A stretch of 6,891 nucleotides of DNA from JAIRTY01 sp050257395 (GTDB taxonomy: Bacteria; Actinomycetota; Actinomycetes; Streptosporangiales; Streptosporangiaceae): the NCBI GenBank assembly GCA_050257395.1, contig JBLMWU010000157.1:1-6891 (forward strand), in the 5' to 3' direction. Position numbers and translations under genes: made by a program. Below, piece by piece: positions 1 to 4,924 of the stretch (positions within the stretch are counted from its first letter, which is position 1; every line of letters starts with the position of its first letter). The notes under the pieces are model-generated. The model had not been told where the DNA came from. It worked only from the letters and a program-made list of their open reading frames with translations, and did not search any database.

Positions 1-111
1 CCCGGCCAGATCCGCGCGTGCCGCACATTCTCATCGCCCGCCCATGCCCGGGCTGACAATCGGGACATCGCCGGCGGGCGGCTCGCGATGTTCGGAGCAC
101 CGATGAGTTCT

Positions 112-162
112 GCGGCGCTGCCGCGTTGTACCTGACGGATGGCGGCGCAGAGAGCTGCCGCG
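112..162. repeat. Two related dyad elements upstream of the alpha/beta hydrolase gene
   Basis: The half-sites GCGGCGC and TGCCGCG occur twice. At 112-125 they are directly abutted. At 142-148 and 156-162 they are separated by the 7-nt spacer AGAGAGC. Each pair can fold (GCGGC/GCCGC, 5 bp). The two elements start 30 bp apart, roughly three helical turns, and end 31 nt before the ATG at 194. They could be protein-binding sites, leader hairpins, or a chance product of high GC. The repeat is seen directly; any role is inference. Confidence 0.35.
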
Positions 163-193
163 GATGTCAGGTGAGCGAGCGAGGAGAGCGGCC

Positions 194-994
194 ATGAGCC
201 AGGCTGATGTGAACGGCGTGTCCCTGTACTACGAGGAGCACGGCTCCGGCGGGACGCCGCTGATCCTGCTGCACGGCGGCATGGCCGCGGGCGAGACGTG
301 GGCTCCCATCCTGCCCGCGCTGGCAGCGGGCCGCCGGGTCATCACGGTGGACCTGCCGGGGCATGGCCACAGCCCGGACCCCGGCAAGCCGCTGCGGTTC
401 GAGTGGATGGCCGACACCATCGCCGGGCTCATCACCCACCTGGGGCTCCCCGAGGCGGACCTGATGGGCTACTCGCTGGGCGGCGAGGTCTCGATCCGGA
501 CCGCCATCCAGCATCCCGGGCTGGTGCGGCGGCTGGTGGTGGTCTCGGTGCCCTGCCGCCGAGACGGCTGGTACCCCGAGAGCCTCGCCGGGATGGCGCA
601 GCTCGGGCCGGAACTCGCCGAGCCGATGCGGCACTCACCGCCGGGCGAGCTGTACGCGCGGGTCGCCCCGCGCCCGGAAGACTGGCCGGTGCTGCTCGGG
701 CGGACGGGTGAGCTGCTGTCCCGTGACTTCGACTGGACGGCGGAGGTCGGCAAGATCACCGCCCAGGTGATGCTGGTCTACGCCGACGCGGACGCCATCC
801 GGCCCGCGCACATCGTGGAGTTCTACGCCTTGCTCGGCGGCGGCCTGCGCGACGCCGGCTGGGACCGGTCGGCCCGGCCCGACTCCAGGCTGGCGATCCT
901 GCCGGGGCAGACCCACTACGACGTGTTCATGTCGCCTGCGCTGCCCGCGGCGGTCATTCCGTTCCTGGACGCGTCCGCCCGCCAGCCCGCCTGA
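194..994 (+). CDS. Alpha/beta-fold hydrolase (serine hydrolase, substrate unknown)
   Basis: This encodes a 266-residue cytoplasmic alpha/beta hydrolase with no signal peptide or membrane segment. Visible family landmarks are the oxyanion-side HG motif in LILLHGG (residues 23-29), the strand-turn VDLPGHGHS (52-60), and the nucleophile elbow GYSLGG with Ser94. The likely acid is Asp200 in the DADAIRP segment, and the catalytic His is His241 in GQTHYDVF. The order and spacing fit a complete Ser-Asp-His triad, and the length is normal for the family. I chose ATG 194 because GAGGAGAG at 181-188 is a good ribosome binding site at proper spacing and translation then starts just before the first beta strand. 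The in-frame ATG at 164 would add ten basic residues and has no such site. Esterase, haloalkane dehalogenase, lactonase or C-C hydrolase activity cannot be told apart from sequence alone. The gene ends 64 bp before the amidase gene on the same strand, so co-transcription is possible. Confidence 0.9.
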   Translation: MSQADVNGVSLYYEEHGSGGTPLILLHGGMAAGETWAPILPALAAGRRVITVDLPGHGHSPDPGKPLRFEWMADTIAGLITHLGLPEADLMGYSLGGEVSIRTAIQHPGLVRRLVVVSVPCRRDGWYPESLAGMAQLGPELAEPMRHSPPGELYARVAPRPEDWPVLLGRTGELLSRDFDWTAEVGKITAQVMLVYADADAIRPAHIVEFYALLGGGLRDAGWDRSARPDSRLAILPGQTHYDVFMSPALPAAVIPFLDASARQPA

Positions 995-1014
995 CGCGGC
1001 GCGTCCGGCCGCCC

Positions 1015-1032
1015 GGGCACGCGGGGCACGCG
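1015..1032. repeat. Perfect tandem 9-bp duplication before the amidase gene
   Basis: GGGCACGCG occurs twice with no spacer (1015-1023 and 1024-1032), ending 26 bp before the amidase ATG. If transcription starts at or near 1059, this lies around -44 to -27, where a regulator or RNA polymerase would contact DNA. The repeat is seen directly; a binding role is inference, and GC-rich slippage is an equally good explanation. Confidence 0.4.
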
Positions 1033-1044
1033 GCGGCGGGCTGC

Positions 1045-1059
1045 GATACTGAGCCGTCA
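1045..1059 (+). promoter_or_regulatory. Possible -10 element for a leaderless amidase transcript
   Basis: GATACT at 1045-1050 resembles an actinobacterial -10 hexamer and ends 8 nt before the ATG at 1059. That distance would place the transcription start at or next to the A of the start codon. No purine-rich ribosome binding site lies in the 15 nt before the ATG, as expected for a leaderless mRNA. No good -35 hexamer is seen around 1021-1027, so this is a weak call. Confidence 0.3.
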
Positions 1060-2186
1060 TGTCCACGTGGATTGTCAGATCCGGCCAGCCCGGCACCGGG
1101 CTGCGCGTCGCCGTCAAGGACCTCATCGACGTAGCGGGCCTGCCCACCACCGCGGGCAGCCGGGCGGTGGCGGACCGGGCCCGGCCCGCCACCGCCGACG
1201 CGGACTGCCTGGCCGGGCTGCGGGCCGCGGCGGCACGCGGTGACGCGTGCCTGGCCGGCAAGGTTGGCCTGCACGAGCTGGCGTACGGCATCACCGGGAT
1301 CAACGCCGCCTTCGGCACGCCCGTCAACCCGCTCGACCCGGCGCTCGTGCCGGGTGGGTCCTCCAGCGGCTCCGCGGTGGCGGTGGCCACCGGTGAGGCC
1401 GACGTGGCTTACGGCTCCGACACCGGCGGGTCGATCCGGATCCCCGCTGCCTGCTGCGGCGTGGCCGGCCTGAAGACCACCTGGGGCCGGATCCCGCTGA
1501 CCGGAGTCTGGCCGCTCGCACCGAGTCTGGACACGGTCGGGCCGATGGCCCGGGACGTGGCCGGCCTGACCGCGGGCATGGTGCTCCTCGAGCCGGGCTT
1601 CGCCCCGGACCCCAGCCCGCCCGGAACGGCCGGCCGGGTCGCGGTGGATGCCGACCCGGCCGTCAGCAACGCCGTGGACCGGGCGCTGGCGGCGGCCGGC
1701 TGGGAGGTCATCCCGGTCGCCCTGGACGGGCTCGCCGCGGCCCGGACCGCGCTGAGCGACGTGCTCGACAGCGAGGCGTGGGCAGCCAACGCGGGGCTGG
1801 TGGCCGCGGCGCCGCAGCTGATCGGCCCCGACGTGCTGGAACGGCTCCAGCAGGCCGCCGCGGTCACCCCCGCCGCGGTCGCCGCCGCCCGCGAGACAGC
1901 GGCCCGGTGGCGCGCCTACCTGCTGTCGCTGCTGGAACGCGTGGAGCTGCTCGTGTTCCCGACCCTGCTGGGCTTCCCCGCGCCGCTGGCCGATCCCGGG
2001 GCGATGTCCCGCATCCGCGGGCTCAACTCCGTCATCAATCTGGCCGGCCTGCCCGCGCTGGCGCTGCCGGTCCCCGCCAACGGCCCCGGCCACCTGCCTG
2101 CCAGCATCCAGCTGGCCGGGCCGCCCGGCGGCGAGGAGCGGCTGCTCGCCGCCGGTGCCGTCCTCGAGGAGGCGGCCTTCTCTTAA
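1059..2186 (+). CDS. Amidase-signature family hydrolase, compact AMI1-like form
   Basis: This encodes a 375-residue enzyme of the amidase signature family, which hydrolyses carboxamide or related C-N bonds through a Ser-cisSer-Lys triad. The triad is intact: Lys20 in AVKDLIDV, the cis-Ser Ser101 in PGGSSSGSA, and the nucleophile Ser125 in GSDTGGSIRIPA. The 24-residue gap between the two serines matches GatA and FAAH. The N-terminus is very short, with 19 residues before the catalytic Lys against about 70 in GatA. The total length is also below the usual 450-500. From memory, this architecture and the segment GTPVNP-x(6)-VPGGSSSGSAVAVA resemble plant AMI1 indole-3-acetamide hydrolase and its bacterial relatives more than GatA. 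The substrate remains unknown. An in-frame TGA at 1050-1052 makes ATG 1059 the earliest possible start, and no clear ribosome binding site precedes it. Translation ends with TAA, backed by an in-frame TAG at 2196. There is no gatB or gatC neighbour, arguing against a tRNA amidotransferase role. Confidence 0.9.
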   Translation: MSTWIVRSGQPGTGLRVAVKDLIDVAGLPTTAGSRAVADRARPATADADCLAGLRAAAARGDACLAGKVGLHELAYGITGINAAFGTPVNPLDPALVPGGSSSGSAVAVATGEADVAYGSDTGGSIRIPAACCGVAGLKTTWGRIPLTGVWPLAPSLDTVGPMARDVAGLTAGMVLLEPGFAPDPSPPGTAGRVAVDADPAVSNAVDRALAAAGWEVIPVALDGLAAARTALSDVLDSEAWAANAGLVAAAPQLIGPDVLERLQQAAAVTPAAVAAARETAARWRAYLLSLLERVELLVFPTLLGFPAPLADPGAMSRIRGLNSVINLAGLPALALPVPANGPGHLPASIQLAGPPGGEERLLAAGAVLEEAAFS

Positions 2187-2215
2187 GTAACTTCGTAGAT
2201 GTGATCCAAAGCCTG

Positions 2216-2231
2216 CAATCGGTACCTATTG
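2216..2231. promoter_or_regulatory. 16-bp near-palindrome overlapping the regulator promoter (candidate operator)
   Basis: CAATCGGTACCTATTG is an inverted repeat matching its own reverse complement at 14 of 16 positions (arms CAAT and ATTG around GGTACC). It overlaps the first three bases of the -35 hexamer at 2229-2234. A protein bound here would compete with RNA polymerase, a usual arrangement for autorepression by the gene just downstream. The 9-mer AATCGGTAC of its left part recurs at 3566-3574 before the serine hydrolase gene. The palindrome and its position are seen; the binding protein is inferred. Confidence 0.5.
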
Positions 2232-2256
2232 ACATATCCCAGGCCTGAAATATGGT
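2229..2256 (+). promoter_or_regulatory. Sigma70-type promoter for the HTH regulator gene
   Basis: A perfect -35 hexamer TTGACA (2229-2234) is followed after 16 bp by TATGGT (2251-2256), which fits the actinobacterial -10 pattern TAnnnT. The surrounding 90 bp are clearly more AT-rich than the flanking genes. Transcription would start near 2263, giving a 5' leader of about 100 nt before the ATG at 2362. This is the best promoter match in the window and resembles targets of the principal (HrdB/SigA-type) sigma factor. Confidence 0.7.
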
Positions 2257-2292
2257 AAACCGGATATCGCCTTGCGCTGCTGGTTGCCATGT

Positions 2293-2307
2293 CGGCGCCA
2301 TGCGCCG
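2293..2307 (+). other. Hairpin in the 5' leader of the regulator mRNA
   Basis: CGGCGC (2293-2298) pairs perfectly with GCGCCG (2302-2307) across a three-base loop, extendable by one T-G wobble. It sits about 30 nt after the predicted transcription start and 54 nt before the start codon. No U-tract follows, so it is not a standard intrinsic terminator for either the leader or the amidase mRNA upstream. A role in mRNA stability or a GC-rich chance fold are both possible. Confidence 0.35.
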
Positions 2308-2361
2308 GGCTATTTACGGAAAACCCGCCGTCAATCCGGCAGCACGGGGGGACAGAGAGGC

Positions 2362-3372
2362 ATGGGTCGGCCAGAAGAGCCACTCGAGCGGGACGGCTCG
2401 CCAGTGCGGGAATTCGCATTCTGGCTCCGCGATCTCCGCAACCGCTCCGGGCTGACGTACCAGCAGCTTGCGCGGGTCGCCAACTACGGCACCAGCACCA
2501 TGCAGGCGGCGGCCGCCGGCCGGACGCTCCCGACGCTCAAGGTCACCCTGGCGTTCGTCGCCGCCTGCGGCGGCGACACCGACGCCTGGCGCGAGTACTG
2601 GATGCAGATCAAGCGGTCGCTGGACGCGGACTCACCGCTTGCCTGGCCGATCGAGCCACCCTGGGCAGTGCAAGCTAGCCCATGGGGTGACCTGCCTGCG
2701 GGGGTCACCAGTCTCGGGTTCGCAACCAACGGCCACCCGCCGGCGCCCGGGGCGGAACAGGCGCCGGACGCCGCGCACGCGGCTGACGGCCAGGCGCCGG
2801 ACGGGTGGTACGTCGAGTCCTTTTCCGCGCGGCTGCGCCTGGACGGGCCGCAGGCCGAGGCCGTGGAGCACCGGGTGATCGTCGCCACCCAGGACGACCT
2901 GCGCGAGCTGGCCACCTCGATCAGCCTGCCCCGGCATGCCGACGACGCCGGCGCGGAGCACCGGATCGAGGCGGAACTGCTGTACGGGGGGTCGCTGGAG
3001 CTGCGCGAGCAGCCCTACGAGAGTTACTTCCGGCACGTGATCTCGCTCGCCAGGCCGCTGAAGGCGGGCGAACGGCACGAGTACGAGCTGCAGCTTCGCG
3101 TGCCGCCCGGGCAGCCGATGGCCCCGCACTACGTGTACGTGCCCTTCTGCCGCAGCGACCACTTCCAGCTGCGGGTCCGGTTCAGCCCCACCCGGCTGCC
3201 GCGCACCATCTGGCTGCTCTCGGGCGCCCCGCCCGTGGTGATCTACGGCCGCGCCGACGGGACCGAATTGGTGACTCCGGACCGGTTCGGCGAGGTCCTG
3301 GTGGAGTTCCGCGATCTTCAGCTCGGCCGCGGTTACGGGCTGCGCTGGCAGGATGAACCCCCGGACGGCTGA
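2362..3372 (+). CDS. XRE-type HTH protein with uncharacterised C-terminal domain
   Basis: This encodes a 336-residue soluble protein in three parts. Residues 15-80 form an XRE/Cro-type helix-turn-helix of the kind common in actinomycetes: helices around REFAFWLRDLRNRSG and TYQQLARVAN, a recognition helix near TSTMQAAAAG, then RTLPTLKVTLAFVAACGGD. Residues 100-148 are an Ala/Pro/Gly-rich linker. Residues 149-330 form a domain predicted from its alternating pattern to be beta-rich. Its notable segments are WYVESFSARLRL (149-160), REQPYESYFRHV (215-226), PPGQPMAPHYVYVP (248-261) and TPDRFGEVLVEF (305-316). I recall similar segments in hypothetical actinobacterial HTH proteins but know no assigned function. 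It has no kinase, NTPase or known ligand-binding motif and no membrane segment. I chose ATG 2362 because purine-rich sequence (2346-2360) precedes it; a TTG at 2272 lies almost at the predicted transcription start and adds 30 residues unlike the family. A GTG at 2404 is a later alternative. Its promoter carries a palindrome suggesting autoregulation. Confidence 0.85.
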   Translation: MGRPEEPLERDGSPVREFAFWLRDLRNRSGLTYQQLARVANYGTSTMQAAAAGRTLPTLKVTLAFVAACGGDTDAWREYWMQIKRSLDADSPLAWPIEPPWAVQASPWGDLPAGVTSLGFATNGHPPAPGAEQAPDAAHAADGQAPDGWYVESFSARLRLDGPQAEAVEHRVIVATQDDLRELATSISLPRHADDAGAEHRIEAELLYGGSLELREQPYESYFRHVISLARPLKAGERHEYELQLRVPPGQPMAPHYVYVPFCRSDHFQLRVRFSPTRLPRTIWLLSGAPPVVIYGRADGTELVTPDRFGEVLVEFRDLQLGRGYGLRWQDEPPDG

Positions 3373-3462
3373 AATCCCGCGCCCGACTGCGGCATTCTGC
3401 GGTGCATTCCCGGCTGGATTTCACATCGGCCCCCGTTTTCGCTTATCGGCACAAGCCGGAAA

Positions 3463-3481
3463 AATCATCACGAATCATCAC
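3463..3481. repeat. 10-bp-phased direct repeat AATCATCAC
   Basis: AATCATCAC occurs at 3463-3471 and again at 3473-3481, so the copies start exactly 10 bp apart, about one helical turn. They lie in the AT-richer part of the gap between the regulator and the serine hydrolase genes, about 140 bp before the latter's start. Head-to-tail sites at one-turn spacing are typical of transcriptional activators binding one DNA face. The repeat is seen; an activator site is inference. Confidence 0.4.
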
Positions 3482-3565
3482 CACCCGATTACGGGCGAGC
3501 GGGCGGGCGCACGGCGCCGCGGCTGGGGACACCTGGGCATTGCCCGGGTGCGCGGCGGCCTACAG

Positions 3566-3577
3566 AATCGGTACGGT
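3566..3577 (+). promoter_or_regulatory. Second AATCGGTAC site overlapping a possible -10 element
   Basis: AATCGGTAC at 3566-3574 repeats the core of the palindrome at 2216-2231. It overlaps TACGGT (3572-3577), which fits the TAnnnT -10 pattern and would start transcription near 3584, about 40 nt before the serine hydrolase start. No good -35 hexamer is found 16-18 bp upstream. The shared 9-mer is seen directly; promoter function and shared regulation are inferred. Confidence 0.35.
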
Positions 3578-3579
3578 GT

Positions 3580-3607
3580 GCCGCCCGGCCACCCGGGACC
3601 GGGCGGC
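3580..3607 (+). promoter_or_regulatory. 9-bp leader hairpin covering the ribosome-binding region of the serine hydrolase gene
   Basis: GCCGCCCGG (3580-3588) pairs perfectly with CCGGGCGGC (3599-3607) across a 10-nt loop. The 3' arm includes most of the only G-rich stretch before the start codons at 3621-3627, so folding could limit ribosome access. It could equally act as a DNA operator, since it begins close to the predicted transcription start. No U-tract follows, so it is not an intrinsic terminator. Confidence 0.4.
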
Positions 3608-3623
3608 GGAACCCCGGACGGTG

Positions 3624-4877
3624 ATGATGACCGAACTCAAGATCGAAGCCGACCCGGCAGAGGCCGGCTTCGATGCCCAGCGGCTGGAGCGCATCGACCG
3701 CCACTTCGCGCGGTACGTGGACGACGGCCGGCTGACCGGCTGGCTGATCACGATCAGCCGGGGCGGCCGGCTGGTGTACGTGTCCAGCTGCGGGCAGCGG
3801 GACATGGAGGCCGGCCTGCCGGTGGAGCCGGACACCCTGTGGCGGATCTACTCCATGACCAAGCCCATCACCTCGGTCGCGGCGATGATGCTGTACGAGG
3901 AGGGCGCGTTCGCGCTCACCGACCCGGTCAGCAGGTTCATCCCCTCGTTCGCGGACCTCCGCGTGTACACGGGCGGGCCGGACCAGCGGCCGGTGACCGT
4001 CCCGGCCACCGAGCCGGTGCGGATCTGGCACCTGCTCACCCACACCTCCGGGCTGACCTACGGCTTCCACCACGTGCACCCGGTGGACGCCATGTACCGG
4101 GGCGCCGGATACGAGTGGGGCACGCCGCGCGGCGCCGACCTGGCGCAGGCCTGCGACACCTGGGCCGGGTTCCCGCTGCTGTTCCAGCCCGGCGCGGAGT
4201 GGAACTACTCGGTCGCCACCGACGTCCTCGGCCGGGTGGTGGAGGTCGCCTCCGGCCAGCGCCTGGACGAGTTCTTCCGCACCCGCATCTTCGGCCCGCT
4301 CGGCATGAACGACACCATGTTCCACGTCGGCGACGAGGACGCCGGGCGGCTCGCCGCCCTGTACACCCGGAACCCCGCGGACGGGCGGGCGGTTCGGCTG
4401 GACGCGATGGGCGCCGCGATCCGCGACCCGCGGACCATGCTGAGCGGCGGCGGCGGGCTGGCGTCGACCGCCGGCGACTATCACCGCTTCCTGCAGATGC
4501 TGGTGGGCACGGCGGGCAGCCCGGCCGGGGAGCTGGAAGGGGCCCGGCTGCTCAGCCCGCGCACGGTCGCCTACATGATGCGCAACCACCTGCCCGGCGG
4601 CCAGGACCTGGAGATGTTCGGCCGGCCCCTGTACGCGGAATCCCCGTTCCGCGGGGTGGGTTTCGGCCTCGGGTTCGCGGTGGTCATCGACCCGGCGGCC
4701 GGCAAGGTGGTCTCGTCCGCGGGCGAGGCGTCGTGGGGCGGCGCGGCCAGCACCGCGTTCTGGGTCGACCCGGCCTCGGAGCTCACGGTCTCCTTGTTCA
4801 CCCAGCTGCTGCCCTCCAGCGCCTACCCGCTGCGCCCGCAGCTGCGCCAGCTCGTGTACCAGGCCATGACGGACTGA
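3624..4877 (+). CDS. Class C beta-lactamase-like serine hydrolase (family VIII esterase type)
   Basis: This encodes a 417-residue penicillin-binding-protein/beta-lactamase-fold hydrolase. The nucleophile motif S-x-x-K is Ser77-Met-Thr-Lys80 in RIYSMTKPIT. The second motif is Tyr195-Ser196 in WNYSVATDVLGRVVE, in place of the Y-x-N of true class C beta-lactamases. The third is Trp371-Gly-Gly373 in ASWGGAAST, in place of K-T-G. S-x-x-K with Y-S-x and W-x-G is the pattern of family VIII carboxylesterases (EstB-like) and related acyl hydrolases, so ester or lactone hydrolysis is more likely than beta-lactam resistance. HLLTHTSGL (136-144) and FGPLGM (223-228) are also family hallmarks. No signal peptide is seen, so it is probably cytoplasmic, unlike secreted beta-lactamases. 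The start lies in GTG 3621, ATG 3624, ATG 3627; I picked 3624. The reading frame stays open upstream to 3402, but those 73 codons precede the family's usual N-terminus and cover repeats and hairpins, so I treat them as non-coding. Confidence 0.88.
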   Translation: MMTELKIEADPAEAGFDAQRLERIDRHFARYVDDGRLTGWLITISRGGRLVYVSSCGQRDMEAGLPVEPDTLWRIYSMTKPITSVAAMMLYEEGAFALTDPVSRFIPSFADLRVYTGGPDQRPVTVPATEPVRIWHLLTHTSGLTYGFHHVHPVDAMYRGAGYEWGTPRGADLAQACDTWAGFPLLFQPGAEWNYSVATDVLGRVVEVASGQRLDEFFRTRIFGPLGMNDTMFHVGDEDAGRLAALYTRNPADGRAVRLDAMGAAIRDPRTMLSGGGGLASTAGDYHRFLQMLVGTAGSPAGELEGARLLSPRTVAYMMRNHLPGGQDLEMFGRPLYAESPFRGVGFGLGFAVVIDPAAGKVVSSAGEASWGGAASTAFWVDPASELTVSLFTQLLPSSAYPLRPQLRQLVYQAMTD

Positions 4878-4902
4878 CGAACGGCGCGGGCTGACCGCCA
4901 CT

Positions 4903-4918
4903 CCGGCCGCGCGGCCGG
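4903..4918. terminator. Perfect 16-bp palindrome between convergent genes (possible bidirectional terminator)
   Basis: CCGGCCGCGCGGCCGG is a perfect inverted repeat in the 47-bp gap between the serine hydrolase stop (4877) and the stop of the convergent fchA-like gene (4925). It can fold as a 6-bp GC stem with a GCGC loop in either transcript. There is no U-tract on either side, as is common for actinomycete hairpin terminators. The position between convergent ends supports a terminator role, but this is not proven by sequence. Confidence 0.5.
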
Positions 4919-4924
4919 GACAGC

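Noticed and set aside
1..135. Open frames at the left edge that could be the tail of an upstream gene
   Set aside because: Two plus-strand frames stay open to stops near 54 and 135, but neither translation shows a recognisable pattern and the stretch is too short to judge.
954..2093. Long open frame on the minus strand opposite the amidase gene
   Set aside because: It is a shadow of a GC-rich gene: low-complexity Gly/Arg/Pro translation, no recognisable motif, and the opposite frame has an intact catalytic triad.
2183..2419. Small minus-strand open frame across the regulator promoter
   Set aside because: It spans a strong opposite promoter and palindrome, has no ribosome binding site that I can see, and its product matches nothing known to me.
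3371..3422. GAAATCC/GGATTTC inverted repeat after the regulator stop as a terminator
   Set aside because: The 7-bp stem has a 38-nt loop and no U-tract follows; it is too weak to call.
3446..3468. CGGC-acaa-GCCG hairpin next to a run of A as a minus-strand terminator
   Set aside because: On the minus strand the T-run comes before the stem rather than after it, and no minus-strand gene ends there.
3624..4877. Antibiotic-resistance class C beta-lactamase
   Set aside because: There is no signal peptide, and the Y-x-N and K-T-G motifs are replaced by Y-S-V and W-G-G, which fits esterases of the same fold.
3353..4894. 513-codon plus-strand open frame overlapping the serine hydrolase
   Set aside because: The translation is a Pro/Arg/Gly-rich frame-shifted reading; all family motifs are in the other frame.
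3489..4901. 470-codon open frame on the minus strand opposite the serine hydrolase
   Set aside because: Its composition is Arg/Gly/His/Val-rich without domain motifs and it mirrors the third-position GC bias of the true gene.
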